Source: Bacteroidales bacterium
Lineage (GTDB): Bacteria > Bacteroidota > Bacteroidia > Bacteroidales > UBA932
DNA length: 46,207 nucleotides
Reading direction: 5' to 3'
Assembly (NCBI GenBank): GCA_024699055.1
Contig: JAILQG010000059.1
Coordinates: 1 to 46,207 of the forward strand
Shown here: positions 32,612-41,754 of the stretch, one piece after another
How the letters are laid out: each line of letters begins with the position of its first letter
Numbering within the stretch: position 1 is the first letter of the stretch
Made by a program: the position numbers and the translations under genes
The notes under the pieces: generated by a model
Database searches by the model: none
What the model saw: the letters and a program-made list of their open reading frames with translations, nothing else
What the model was told of the DNA's origin: nothing

Positions 32612-33391
32612 ATGGTCAAGCCCAAGACTGAGGAAGAGATAGAGTTGATGCGCGAGAATGGTATTCTCGTGTCGAAGACTCTCGCCGAAGTGGGTAAGGC
32701 GGTGGCTCCCGGCGTCTCTACTAAAGAGTTGAGCCGCATAGCCGAAACCTTCATCCGCGACCACGGCGCCATTCCTTCTTCTCTCGGCTTCGAGGGCTTC
32801 CCCGCGGCAATATGCACTTCGGTGAACGATGTGGTCGTGCACGGTATCCCGTCCGACGAGCCCTTGAAAGAGGGCGACATCGTCACTGCGGACATTACCA
32901 CTTTGTACAAAGGGTACAGCGGCGATTCGGCGTACACTTTCCCTGTCGGGGAAGTGTCGCCTGAAACCCGCCGCCTGCTCGATGTCACAAAGGCCTCGCT
33001 CTACAAGGGCATAGAGGCTGCCGTGGCGGGCGCCCGTGTCGGCGACATCGGACACGCGGTGCAATCGTACGTCGAGTCATTCGGTTATTCAGTGGTCCGC
33101 GAACTCGAGGGCCACGGAATCGGCAAGGGGATGCACGAAGACCCCGGAGTCCCGAATTTCGGGCTCCCGGGCCGCGGCCCCAAGCTGGTTGAAGGAATGA
33201 CCATATGCATCGAGCCCATGGTCATAGCCGGCGGCAGGAGTGTGTACCTGGACCGTAACGGCTGGAGCGTTCACAGCGCAGACCGGAGCAACACTGCACA
33301 TTACGAACTTACGGTTGTTGTCCGTAAAGGCCGGGCGGAGCAGCTGTCGACCTTCGAGTTTATCGAGAAAGATCCCGCAATCAAATTTTAA
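32612..33391 (+). CDS. map: Methionine aminopeptidase, type I
   Basis: The 259-residue enzyme removes the initiator Met from new proteins. Metal and catalytic residues are all visible: His of VVHGIPSD, Asp in [19 protein letters not shown] (two Asp ligands), His in [12 protein letters not shown], Glu of CIEPM and the late Glu of HYELTVVV. I start at the ATG at 32612; the upstream TTG would add six residues with no support. The gene lies between secY and infA, its usual place in this phylum. Confidence 0.96.
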   Translation: MVKPKTEEEIELMRENGILVSKTLAEVGKAVAPGVSTKELSRIAETFIRDHGAIPSSLGFEGFPAAICTSVNDVVVHGIPSDEPLKEGDIVTADITTLYKGYSGDSAYTFPVGEVSPETRRLLDVTKASLYKGIEAAVAGARVGDIGHAVQSYVESFGYSVVRELEGHGIGKGMHEDPGVPNFGLPGRGPKLVEGMTICIEPMVIAGGRSVYLDRNGWSVHSADRSNTAHYELTVVVRKGRAEQLSTFEFIEKDPAIKF

Positions 33392-33405
33392 AGTATAATA
33401 TTTTA

Positions 33406-33624
33406 ATGTCTAAACAAGTAGCAATAGAACAGGACGGAAAGGTCATAGAGACCCTTCCAAACGCGATGTTCAAGGTCGAGCTTGAGAACGGTCACGTACT
33501 TCTCTGCAACATTTCGGGGAAGATGCGTATGCACTTTATCCACATCCTTCTGGGCGACAGGGTTAAGGTTGAAATATCTCCTTACGATTTGACCAAGGGA
33601 AGAATATCTTTCAGATACAAATAA
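33406..33624 (+). CDS. infA: Translation initiation factor IF-1
   Basis: This 72-residue S1/OB-fold protein has [40 protein letters not shown] and [13 protein letters not shown], diagnostic of IF-1. It binds the A site during initiation. It sits 14 bases after map and 12 bases before rpmJ. Confidence 0.97.
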   Translation: MSKQVAIEQDGKVIETLPNAMFKVELENGHVLLCNISGKMRMHFIHILLGDRVKVEISPYDLTKGRISFRYK

Positions 33625-33636
33625 AATCCAATCGAT

Positions 33637-33753
33637 ATGAAAGTCAAGACATCCATCAAGAAGCGCAGCGACGATTGCAAGATAGTAAGGCGCAAAGGCC
33701 GTCTCTACGTAATCTGCAAGAAGAACCCCAAGTTCAAGATGCGCCAGGGTTAA
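33637..33753 (+). CDS. rpmJ: 50S ribosomal protein L36, zinc-ligand-poor form
   Basis: The 38-residue bL36 reads [21 protein letters not shown] at its start and ends KFKMRQG. In the zinc form the ligands are C-x2-C-x12-C-x4-H; here the first Cys is Ser and the His is Phe, leaving two Cys (residues 14 and 27), so it probably does not bind zinc. It is a late-binding 50S protein. The position before rpsM is canonical. Confidence 0.96.
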   Translation: MKVKTSIKKRSDDCKIVRRKGRLYVICKKNPKFKMRQG

Positions 33754-33785
33754 TAAATTGTATAACAAATAATTACAGATAAATT

Positions 33786-34160
33786 ATGGCAAGAATAGCC
33801 GGTGTTGATTTACCCAACAACAAAAGAGGAGATGTGGGACTGACCTACATCTACGGTATCGGCCGCAGCAGGGCGAGGCAGATCCTCGACAAGTGCGGCA
33901 TCGACAGCGCCATCAAGTGTGGGGACTGGGACGACGCCCAGACCGCAGCCATCCGTGCTGAGGTATCTGATTATCGCATCGAAGGCGAGCTCCGCACCAC
34001 CGTCCAGATGAACATCAAGCGATTGATGGACATCGGTTGCTATCGCGGAATCCGCCATCGTCTCGGACTCCCCGTACGCGGCCAGAGCACCAAGAACAAT
34101 GCCCGCACCCGCAAGGGCAAGAAGAAGACCGTTGCCAACAAGAAGAAGGCGACCAAGTAA
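33786..34160 (+). CDS. rpsM: 30S ribosomal protein S13
   Basis: This 124-residue uS13 starts [26 protein letters not shown] and has the [28 protein letters not shown] region and a Lys-rich tail. It contacts tRNA and the large subunit from the 30S head. It opens the alpha part of the cluster after a 32-base gap in which no promoter is clear. Confidence 0.98.
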   Translation: MARIAGVDLPNNKRGDVGLTYIYGIGRSRARQILDKCGIDSAIKCGDWDDAQTAAIRAEVSDYRIEGELRTTVQMNIKRLMDIGCYRGIRHRLGLPVRGQSTKNNARTRKGKKKTVANKKKATK

Positions 34161-34175
34161 CAGACCCCAAGAATT

Positions 34176-34562
34176 ATGGCAAAGAAAACTACAACATCCA
34201 AGAGGGTTGTCAAGGTAGACGCATATGGCGAAGCCCATATCACTTCTACTTTCAACAACGTGATCGTCACTCTGGCCAACGGTCAGGGTCAGGTCATCAG
34301 CTGGAGCTCCGCCGGAAAATGCGGTTTCAGGGGTTCCAAGAAGAACACCCCGTATGCTGCCCAGATGGCCGCTGAGGACGCAAGCAAGACTGCTTACGAC
34401 GCCGGCCTCCGCAGGGTCAAGGTATACGTGAAAGGTCCCGGTGCAGGTCGTGAAAGCGCAATCCGCACCATCAACAATGCAGGCATCATAGTTTCCGAGA
34501 TCATCGACGTCACCCCGATGCCGCACAACGGTTGCAGACCCAAGGGCCGTCGTAAAGTTTAA
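34176..34562 (+). CDS. rpsK: 30S ribosomal protein S11
   Basis: The 128-residue uS11 has [44 protein letters not shown]-type core and ends [18 protein letters not shown]. It forms part of the mRNA platform with S7 and S18. Gaps to rpsM and rpsD are 15 and 20 bases. Confidence 0.98.
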   Translation: MAKKTTTSKRVVKVDAYGEAHITSTFNNVIVTLANGQGQVISWSSAGKCGFRGSKKNTPYAAQMAAEDASKTAYDAGLRRVKVYVKGPGAGRESAIRTINNAGIIVSEIIDVTPMPHNGCRPKGRRKV

Positions 34563-34582
34563 CTCTTAAAAGTACAGTTACC

Positions 34583-35185
34583 ATGGCAAGATACACAGGT
34601 CCAACCACCAAGATAGCCCGCAAGTTCGGCGAACCCATCTACGGGGCTGACAAGAATTTCGAAAAGAGGAACTATCCTCCGGGACAGCACGGCCTCGCCG
34701 CAAAGCGCAAGAAGGCCAAGGAGTACGGCACCCAGCTCGCTGAGAAGCAGAAGGTAAAGTACATGTACGGAGTTCTGGAGCGCCAGTTCCACAACACCTA
34801 CGACAAGGCTTCCCGCATGGCCGGCCTGAAGGGTGAGAACCTCATCCTCCTCCTCGAGAGCCGTCTCGACAACGTAGTATACCGTCTCGGTATCGCTCCC
34901 ACCAGGGCCGCTGCCCGCCAGCTTGTGAACCATCATCACATCACCCTCAACGGCAAGGTCTGCAGCATTCCCTCCACCAGGGTTATGGCAGGCGACACCG
35001 TAGCCGTACGTGAGCGTTCCAAGAGCCTCGAAGTCATCCAGGCCAGCGTTGCTTCCGCAAGCAAATACTCCTGGCTGGAGTTCGACGCCAAGGCTCTCTC
35101 CGGCAAGTTCCTGAATCTCCCCGCAAGGGCTGATATTCCCGAGAACATCAACGAGCAGCTCATCGTCGACCTTTACTCCAAATAA
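34583..35185 (+). CDS. rpsD: 30S ribosomal protein S4
   Basis: This 200-residue uS4 has the N-terminal domain without the zinc-binding Cys, then an S4 RNA-binding domain with [25 protein letters not shown] (about 94-118). S4 nucleates 16S rRNA folding and in Escherichia coli represses the alpha operon. rpoA follows after 18 bases. Confidence 0.98.
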   Translation: MARYTGPTTKIARKFGEPIYGADKNFEKRNYPPGQHGLAAKRKKAKEYGTQLAEKQKVKYMYGVLERQFHNTYDKASRMAGLKGENLILLLESRLDNVVYRLGIAPTRAAARQLVNHHHITLNGKVCSIPSTRVMAGDTVAVRERSKSLEVIQASVASASKYSWLEFDAKALSGKFLNLPARADIPENINEQLIVDLYSK

Positions 35186-35203
35186 CGTTTAACACCTCGC
35201 ATC

Positions 35204-36211
35204 ATGGCAATCTTAGCATTTCAAAAACCCGACAAGGTGATAATGCTCGAAGGCACCAACACGGTCGGCCGCTTTGAGTTCAGGCCCCTTGAGCCCGGCT
35301 ACGGCCAGACCATAGGTAATGCCCTCCGCCGCATTCTCCTTGCTTCACTGGAAGGTTTTGCCATCTCCCAGATCAAAGTCGAAGGCGTTCAGAACGAATT
35401 CGCCACCATCCCCGGCGTTATCGAGGGTATGCAGGATATCATCCTGAACCTCAAGCAGGTACGCTTCAAGAGAATGGTAGAGACCGTAGACTCCGAGGAG
35501 GTGAACATCACCATCAGCGGCAAACAGGAGTTTACCGCCGAGGATATCTCCAAAGGATTGTCTTCATTCAAGGTGTTGAACCCCGAGCAGCACATCTGCT
35601 CGCTGGAGCCTTCAGTCAAGCTGCAGATCAATATCCTTATCACCATGGGCCGCGGCTTTGTGAGCGCAGAGGAATCCCGCGACGAGAATACCCCCATCGG
35701 GACCATCCCCGTCGACGCCATCTACACTCCTATCCGCAAGGTCAACTGGACGGTCGAGAACTGGCGCGTGGAGCAGAAGACCGACTATGAAAAGCTCACG
35801 CTTGAAATAGTCACCGACGGTTCCATCACCCCGAACGCCGCCCTCCAGGATGCAGCCAATATCCTTATCTACCACTTCAAGCTCTTCACCGACGACAACA
35901 AGATCTCCATCGAGAGCGCTGTCGAACCCGAAACCAAGGAGCTTGACGAGGAGAGCCTCCGCATGAGGCACATCCTCCTCACCAAACTCTCCGACATGGG
36001 TCTTTCCGTACGTGCGTACAACTGCCTCAAGGCTGCCGATATCGACACTTTCGCCGATCTCGTCAGCTACAGCCGCAGCGAACTCATGAAGTTCCGCAAC
36101 TTCGGACGCAAGTCCCTCAACGAGATAGACGTACTGGTGGAGAAGATGAAGCTCTCCTTTGGCATGGATGTGACCAAGTATAACATTGAACCCAAGAAAA
36201 AGATCGTATAA
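35204..36211 (+). CDS. rpoA: RNA polymerase alpha subunit
   Basis: The 335-residue protein has the alpha N-terminal dimerisation domain ([28 protein letters not shown] near the start) and an alpha C-terminal domain with [26 protein letters not shown] and [17 protein letters not shown], the helix-hairpin-helix that contacts DNA and activators. It is the scaffold of RNA polymerase. Length and order of domains are normal. Confidence 0.98.
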   Translation: MAILAFQKPDKVIMLEGTNTVGRFEFRPLEPGYGQTIGNALRRILLASLEGFAISQIKVEGVQNEFATIPGVIEGMQDIILNLKQVRFKRMVETVDSEEVNITISGKQEFTAEDISKGLSSFKVLNPEQHICSLEPSVKLQINILITMGRGFVSAEESRDENTPIGTIPVDAIYTPIRKVNWTVENWRVEQKTDYEKLTLEIVTDGSITPNAALQDAANILIYHFKLFTDDNKISIESAVEPETKELDEESLRMRHILLTKLSDMGLSVRAYNCLKAADIDTFADLVSYSRSELMKFRNFGRKSLNEIDVLVEKMKLSFGMDVTKYNIEPKKKIV

Positions 36212-36213
36212 AG

Positions 36214-36690
36214 ATGAGACACAATAGAGCAGTAAATCATCTCGGCCGTCAGAGCGGACACCGCAAGGCTATGCTCGCCAACATGGCTTCTTCCCTCATT
36301 CTCAAGAAGAGGATTACCACTACGGTCGCCAAGGCAAAGGCCCTCAAGCCCTACCTTGAACCCCTTGTGACCAAGAGCAAGGACGACAGCACCCACAGCC
36401 GTCGCGTCGTCTTCAGCTACCTTAAGGACAAGGAGGCCGTCAGCGAGCTCTTCCGCACCATCGCTCCCAAGATCGCAGACCGTCCCGGCGGATACCTCCG
36501 TATCCTCCACCTCGGTTTCCGCAAGGGCGACGCCGCCGACATGGCACTCGTTGAATTCGTAGACTTCAACGAAGCCGCCCTCGCTTCCGGCGAGAAGAAG
36601 GAGGCCAAGAAGACCACCCGCCGCAGCCGCAGCAAGAAGGCCGTCGAGGCTCCCGCAGAGGAAGCTCCCGCCGAAGAGAAGGCCGAGTAA
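36214..36690 (+). CDS. rplQ: 50S ribosomal protein L17 with an acidic C-terminal tail
   Basis: This 158-residue uL17-type bL17 starts [29 protein letters not shown] and has [27 protein letters not shown]. About 40 extra C-terminal residues form a Lys/Arg-rich patch and then an acidic PAEEAPAEE repeat, a frequent feature in this phylum. It lies at the tunnel exit. It is the last gene of the block, directly before a strong terminator. Confidence 0.97.
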   Translation: MRHNRAVNHLGRQSGHRKAMLANMASSLILKKRITTTVAKAKALKPYLEPLVTKSKDDSTHSRRVVFSYLKDKEAVSELFRTIAPKIADRPGGYLRILHLGFRKGDAADMALVEFVDFNEAALASGEKKEAKKTTRRSRSKKAVEAPAEEAPAEEKAE

Positions 36691-36711
36691 CGGACTAGCC
36701 GTTACATCATT

Positions 36712-36748
36712 AAAAACCCGCAGAAACGAACATTTCTGCGGGTTTTTT
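36712..36748 (+). terminator. Terminator of the ribosomal block after rplQ
   Basis: A perfect 15-pair stem, 36712-36726 with 36733-36747, has a six-base loop; its GC core CCCGCAG/CTGCGGG is followed by TTTTTT. The A-rich 5' flank would make it work on the other strand as well. Confidence 0.92.
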
Positions 36749-36750
36749 AT

Positions 36751-36758
36751 TACATTTG
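36751..36758 (+). promoter_or_regulatory. -7 element of hppA
   Basis: TACATTTG matches TAnnTTTG and begins 3 bases after the terminator T-tract. A -33 TTTG is not clear because that region is the terminator stem. A leader of about 40 bases would precede the hppA ATG at 36804. Confidence 0.5.
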
Positions 36759-36803
36759 TGATTGGCTTAACGAAGAAACGCACAAAAAACACATAATTAA
36801 TCT

Positions 36804-39017
36804 ATGAATCCACTATTCTATGCAGTGCCCGCAGCATCGGTGATCGCCCTGTTCTTCGCATGGCTTTTCTATCACCAGATGCGCAAGGAAGACGAGGGTA
36901 CACCCCGTATGAAAGAAATCGCCAAATACGTCCGTGAGGGCGCAATGGCCTATCTCAAGCAGCAATACAAAGTGGTGATCATCGTGTTCGCCATCCTCGC
37001 CGTGTTCTTCGCCGTCCTGGCGTACGGCTTCGGTGTGCAGAACCCGTGGGTGCCCTTCGCCTTCCTCACCGGCGGTTTCTTCAGCGGTCTCGCCGGCTTT
37101 GTCGGCATGCGCACCGCCACCTATGCCTCCGGCCGTACGGCCAACGCCGCCCGTCGCTCGCTCAACTCCGGCCTCAAGGTGGCGTTCCGCAGCGGTGCGG
37201 TCATGGGCCTCACGGTGGTCGGTCTCGGCCTCCTCGATATCGCACTGTGGTACTTCGTCCTGCAGCTCGTATATCCCGCCAGCCTGTCGCAGAACCTCGT
37301 GATCATCACCACCACCATGCTTACCTTCGGCATGGGTGCCAGCACCCAGGCCCTCTTCGCCCGTGTGGGCGGCGGTATCTATACCAAGGCCGCTGACGTG
37401 GGCGCCGACATCGTGGGCAAGGTGGAAAGCGATCTTCCGGAAGACGATCCCCGCAACCCCGCCACCATCGCAGACAACGTCGGCGACAATGTAGGTGACG
37501 TGGCCGGTATGGGCGCCGACCTCTACGAGAGCTACTGCGGCAGTATCCTGTCCACCATGGCACTCGGCGCTTCGGCCTTCTACGCCCTCGGTCCCGAGAT
37601 GCAGACCCGCGCCATTCTCGCCCCCATGCTCATCGCAGCAGTGGGCGTGGTGCTCTCGGTAATCAGCATCTTCACCGTGCGCACCAAGGAAGGCGCCGGC
37701 ATGGGCCAGCTTCTGAAGAGCATGAGCTTCGGCACCAACATGGCGGCCATTCTCAGCGGCGTCGCCACCTTCGGCATCCTGGCCCTGGTGTTCGGTACCT
37801 CCAACAGCGACTGGTGGCACTTCGGTTGCTCGGTCGTGGCAGGTCTGCTGGCCGGCGTCATCATAGGCAAGGCCACCGAATACTACACTTCGCACTCCTA
37901 TAAGCCCACCCAGAAGCTTGCGGAGGCCTCCAAGACCGGCCCTGCAACCGTTATCATCAACGGTGTCGGTCTGGGCATGGTCTCCACTGCCATTCCGGTC
38001 ATCAGCATCGTATTCGCAATCGTGCTTGCATACCTCTTCGCCATCGGCTTCGACGTGAAGCACATGATGACGGCCGCATCCCTGGCCAAGGGGCTCTACG
38101 GTGTGGCGATCGCCGCAGTGGGCATGCTCTCCACCCTGGGCATCACCCTTGCTACCGACGCCTACGGCCCCATAGCCGACAACGCCGGCGGAAACGCCCA
38201 GATGAGCGAGCTCGAGCCTGAAGTGCGCGAACGCACCGATGTCCTCGACGCCCTCGGCAACACCACCGCCGCCACTGGCAAGGGCTTCGCGATCGGCAGC
38301 GCCGCACTCACCGCGCTGGCCCTCCTGGCATCCTACATAGAAGAGATCAAGATAGCCCTCGAGCGCGTGGGCGAACAGGTTGTGGCCGTAGGCGGCAATC
38401 TGATAAAGGCCGCCGATGCCAGCATCCTGGATATCCTGAACAACTTCAACGTGTCGCTCATGAATCCGGCCGTTCTCGCGGGCGTATTCATCGGCGCCAT
38501 GATGGCCTTCCTGTTCTGCGGCCTCACCATGAACGCAGTCGGCCGCGCCGCCTCCAAGATGGTGGTCGAGGTGCGCCGCCAGTTCCGTGAAATCAAGGGT
38601 ATCCTCACCGGCGAAGGCACTCCCGATTACAAGCGTTGCGTGGAAATCTCCACCAGGGCAGCACAGCACGAGATGCTCGGTCCCGCCCTTCTGGCCATCA
38701 TAGTTCCCGTCCTTGTGGGCATAGTCCTCGGCGTCGCCGGCGTGCTTGGCCTGCTTATCGGCGGCCTGGGCGCAGGCTTCGTGCTTGCCGTGTTCATGTC
38801 CAATTCGGGCGGAGCGTGGGATAACGCAAAGAAATATGTGGAAGAAGGCAACTTCGGGGGCAAGAATTCCGAATGCCACCATGCCACCGTCGTGGGTGAC
38901 ACGGTCGGCGACCCGTTCAAAGATACTTCAGGTCCGTCCCTCAACATACTCATCAAGCTCATGAGCATGGTGAGTATAGTAATGGCAGGCCTCACAGTCG
39001 GATTCCATCTGCTATAA
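36804..39017 (+). CDS. hppA: Membrane-bound pyrophosphatase, probably K+-dependent and Na+-pumping
   Basis: The 737-residue protein has about 16 membrane helices and the pyrophosphate-binding motifs DVGADIVGKVE (198-208), EDDPRNPATIADNVGDNVGD (213-232), DNAGGNAQM and the late GDTVGDPFKDTSGPS. It couples hydrolysis of pyrophosphate to cation export. Ala in GNTTAATGKG marks the K+-dependent class. Glu242 in ADLYESY is at the position of Na+-pumping enzymes. From memory, Na+,H+-co-pumping enzymes of Bacteroides carry Thr90, Phe94, Asp146 and Met176; here Thr89, Phe93 and Asp145 agree at an offset of one, while the fourth site does not align cleanly. It precedes the NagB fusion by 5 bases. Confidence 0.95.
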   Translation: MNPLFYAVPAASVIALFFAWLFYHQMRKEDEGTPRMKEIAKYVREGAMAYLKQQYKVVIIVFAILAVFFAVLAYGFGVQNPWVPFAFLTGGFFSGLAGFVGMRTATYASGRTANAARRSLNSGLKVAFRSGAVMGLTVVGLGLLDIALWYFVLQLVYPASLSQNLVIITTTMLTFGMGASTQALFARVGGGIYTKAADVGADIVGKVESDLPEDDPRNPATIADNVGDNVGDVAGMGADLYESYCGSILSTMALGASAFYALGPEMQTRAILAPMLIAAVGVVLSVISIFTVRTKEGAGMGQLLKSMSFGTNMAAILSGVATFGILALVFGTSNSDWWHFGCSVVAGLLAGVIIGKATEYYTSHSYKPTQKLAEASKTGPATVIINGVGLGMVSTAIPVISIVFAIVLAYLFAIGFDVKHMMTAASLAKGLYGVAIAAVGMLSTLGITLATDAYGPIADNAGGNAQMSELEPEVRERTDVLDALGNTTAATGKGFAIGSAALTALALLASYIEEIKIALERVGEQVVAVGGNLIKAADASILDILNNFNVSLMNPAVLAGVFIGAMMAFLFCGLTMNAVGRAASKMVVEVRRQFREIKGILTGEGTPDYKRCVEISTRAAQHEMLGPALLAIIVPVLVGIVLGVAGVLGLLIGGLGAGFVLAVFMSNSGGAWDNAKKYVEEGNFGGKNSECHHATVVGDTVGDPFKDTSGPSLNILIKLMSMVSIVMAGLTVGFHLL

Positions 39018-39022
39018 ACGAT

Positions 39023-40957
39023 ATGAAACATTTTACACTTCCTGAGGACGGGGGCCTCATCCTTAACAATCTCCCGGACGATCTCCTTCACAGCTTCGAC
39101 CGCCTTTATACGGTAGTAAGCCGCGATCCGCTTGAAGGCAGCGAAAAAGTTGCAGACGAGGTAATCGGGGCTATCCGTGCCCACGAAAAGTCGGGGGAGA
39201 AGCGCCTCTTCCGTCTCGGTCTCAGCACCGGTTCCAGCCCTGTGATGCTCTACGAAGAACTCACCCGTCGCAATGCGGCCGGAGAAGTGTCCTTCAGGAA
39301 TGTGGAGATTTATTCGATAGACGAGTATTATCCTTCGGTCCCAGGGAGTTACCAGAGCCGCAACGCAAAGCTTTACGAGGCGCTGCTCAACCATATTGAC
39401 ATCCTGCCGGAAAACATCCATATACCCGACGGTACCGTCCCCCACGAAAAGGTGAGTGAATTCTGCTCCGCCTTCGATGCTGCCGCACGCGGTCTCGACC
39501 TTCTGGTCATAGGTATTGGTGAGCAGGGGCAGGTCGGCTTCAACGAACCCGGCGCCGCCGAGCAGAGCCGCACCCGCACCGTGCTCCTGTCATATCTCAA
39601 CCGCAAGCGTCAGGCAAGCAATTATTTCGGCCACGACCTGTCAATCACCCCCAAGGAGGCCATTACAATGGGCCTCAGCACCATGCTCAGCGCCAAGAAG
39701 GTCATCCTGCTGGCCTGGGGTGAAGGCAAGGCCGAAGTGGTGAGCAAGGTCGCCGAGGGGAAAGTGACTTCGGATGTCCCCGCCAGCTTCTTCCAGGGTC
39801 ACCCCGATGTCAAGCTGTATGTCGATGACGTGGCCGCCGGCAACCTTACCCGTTTCGTCGCCCCGTGGCTCATCGGTCCTTGCGACTGGACACCCAAGTT
39901 CTGCCGCAAGGCCGTTATCTGGCTGTGCCGCAAGGTCGGGAAGCCCATACTCAAGCTCACCCGCCAGGACTATCTCCAGAACTCCCTTGAAGGTCTCCTG
40001 GAATCCGTAGGCAGCTACAACAAGTTGAATATAGACGTTTTCAACGACCTCCAGCATACCATTTCCGGGTGGCCCGGCGGCAAACCCAACGCCGACGACA
40101 CCTATCGTCCCGTCAAGAGCAGTCCCTTCCCGAAAACGGTGCTGGTCTTCTCTCCGCACCCCGACGACGATGTCATCAGCATGGGCGGTACGCTCATCCG
40201 GCTGCAGCATCAGGGTCACAACGTGCATGTCGCCTACGAGACTTCAGGTGACGTGGCCGTCCACGACAGCGTGGTGATGCAGCACATCGACGCCGCCTAC
40301 CAGCTCGGCTACGGCGACAGGCGCGAAGAGGTGCGTAAGATCATCGAAAGCAAGAGACCCGGTGAGCCCGAACCCCGTAAGCTGCTGGATATCAAGGCTG
40401 CAATCCGCAGAAGCGAAGCCCGCGGCGCCGACCATTCCTTTGGCATGGACGATGACCACATCCACTTCCTCAACCTGCCCTTCTACGAGAGCGGCGGCGT
40501 GAAGAAGAACCCCTGCAGCCAGATCGACGTCGATATCATCAAAAAGCTCATGAGCGAGCTCAAGCCCGACCAGATCTACATGGCCGGCGACCTGGCTGAT
40601 CCCCACGGCACCCACCGCGTATGCACCGAGGCTGCCCTCGAGGCTTTCACCCAGCTTGCCGAGGAAGGTGCTTCCTGGACTGAAGGCTGCTATATCTGGC
40701 TCTACCGCGGCGCTTGGATGGAGTGGGAGCTCGACCGCGTCGATATGGCCGTTCCCCTCAGCCCCGACGAAGTGCTGGAGAAACGCCATGCCATCTACAG
40801 GCATCTTTCCCAGAAAGACATAGTCCCGTTCCCCGGCGAAGATCCGCGCGAGTTCTGGCAGAGGGCCGAAGACCGCACCCAGACCACCGCACGTCAGTAT
40901 GACGATTTGGGAATGGCTGAATATCAGGCAATTGAAGTGTTCTTAAGATTGAAATAG
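39023..40957 (+). CDS. NagB-like domain fused to a PIG-L family deacetylase
   Basis: This 644-residue protein joins a glucosamine-6-phosphate deaminase-like domain (about 30-290) to a PIG-L/LmbE domain (about 372-630). The first keeps the phosphate loop STGSSP, Asp100 of SIDEYY and Glu175 of FNEPG, but EDGH of true NagB is EQGQ, so the catalytic Asp (Q168) and His (Q170) are lost. The second has the zinc motif HPDDD (380-384) and DPHGTHR. PIG-L enzymes remove acetyl groups from N-acetylglucosamine compounds. I infer a deacetylase with a sugar-phosphate-sensing or structural NagB domain. An intact nagB follows after 2 bases. Fusions of this kind are annotated as deaminases in Bacteroidota. Confidence 0.88.
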   Translation: MKHFTLPEDGGLILNNLPDDLLHSFDRLYTVVSRDPLEGSEKVADEVIGAIRAHEKSGEKRLFRLGLSTGSSPVMLYEELTRRNAAGEVSFRNVEIYSIDEYYPSVPGSYQSRNAKLYEALLNHIDILPENIHIPDGTVPHEKVSEFCSAFDAAARGLDLLVIGIGEQGQVGFNEPGAAEQSRTRTVLLSYLNRKRQASNYFGHDLSITPKEAITMGLSTMLSAKKVILLAWGEGKAEVVSKVAEGKVTSDVPASFFQGHPDVKLYVDDVAAGNLTRFVAPWLIGPCDWTPKFCRKAVIWLCRKVGKPILKLTRQDYLQNSLEGLLESVGSYNKLNIDVFNDLQHTISGWPGGKPNADDTYRPVKSSPFPKTVLVFSPHPDDDVISMGGTLIRLQHQGHNVHVAYETSGDVAVHDSVVMQHIDAAYQLGYGDRREEVRKIIESKRPGEPEPRKLLDIKAAIRRSEARGADHSFGMDDDHIHFLNLPFYESGGVKKNPCSQIDVDIIKKLMSELKPDQIYMAGDLADPHGTHRVCTEAALEAFTQLAEEGASWTEGCYIWLYRGAWMEWELDRVDMAVPLSPDEVLEKRHAIYRHLSQKDIVPFPGEDPREFWQRAEDRTQTTARQYDDLGMAEYQAIEVFLRLK

Positions 40958-40959
40958 AA

Positions 40960-41754
40960 ATGAGAGTAATCATCCGCGATTCCTATTCCGACGGCTCCAT
41001 CTGGGCCGCGCATTACATTGCAGACCGCATCCGCGAAAAGGCGGCGCGCACCGACGAACCCTTCGTGCTGGGTCTCCCCACCGGTTCAACCCCCATAGGC
41101 ACCTATGACGAGCTTGCGCGCATGTACGCCGCGGGCGAGATCTCTTTCAAGAACGTCATCTCCTTCAACATGGACGAGTATGTAGGCCTTCCCGAAAGCC
41201 ATCCCGAAAGCTACCACTCCTTCATGTTCAAGAACCTGTTCTCGCGCATAGACGAGCCCAGGGAGAACATCCATATCCTCAACGGCAACGCCCCCGACCT
41301 TCAGGCTGAGTGCATGGCCTATGAGAGGGCCATCGTGGAAGCCGGCGGCATCGACCTCTTCCTCGGCGGCATCGGCGAAGACGGGCATATCGCCTTCAAC
41401 GAACCCTTCTCGTCCATCTACAGCCGCACACGCGTCGTCACCCTGACCGACGACACCATCCGCGTGAATTCCCGTTTCTTCGGCGGCGACGAGTCGCTCG
41501 TACCCAGGCAGGCCATGTCGGTAGGCGTGGCCACGGTGCTCTCCGCAAAGGAAGTGGTGATCCTCGCCTTCGGTCCCAAAAAGGCCCGCGCCATCCGTGA
41601 CGCCATCGAAGGGGGAGTGTCCCACACCAACACCGTGTCGGCGCTTCAGCTCCACCAGTTCGGTACCATCGTTATGGACGAACTTGCTGCAGGTGAACTG
41701 AAAGTCAACAGTTACAACTATTTCAAGGCTGTGGAGGCGGCAGAGAACCGCTAA
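40960..41754 (+). CDS. nagB: Glucosamine-6-phosphate deaminase
   Basis: The 264-residue enzyme converts glucosamine-6-phosphate to fructose-6-phosphate and ammonia in the cytoplasm. All active-site residues of the Escherichia coli enzyme are at the same numbers: Asp72 in MDEYVGLP, and Asp141, His143 and Glu148 in GEDGHIAFNEP; LPTGSTP forms the phosphate loop. It starts 2 bases after the NagB/PIG-L fusion, so the two probably act in one amino-sugar pathway. Its stop overlaps the convergent acyltransferase gene by 4 bases. Confidence 0.97.
   Translation: MRVIIRDSYSDGSIWAAHYIADRIREKAARTDEPFVLGLPTGSTPIGTYDELARMYAAGEISFKNVISFNMDEYVGLPESHPESYHSFMFKNLFSRIDEPRENIHILNGNAPDLQAECMAYERAIVEAGGIDLFLGGIGEDGHIAFNEPFSSIYSRTRVVTLTDDTIRVNSRFFGGDESLVPRQAMSVGVATVLSAKEVVILAFGPKKARAIRDAIEGGVSHTNTVSALQLHQFGTIVMDELAAGELKVNSYNYFKAVEAAENR

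Noticed and set aside
31190-33064. Open frame of about 620 codons opposite secY and map
   Set aside because: It crosses two conserved genes on the other strand and has no start context or protein motifs.
36813-38882. Open frame of about 690 codons opposite hppA
   Set aside because: It mirrors the biased codons of a strongly conserved membrane protein; the product is His/Gly/Glu-rich with no recognisable domain.
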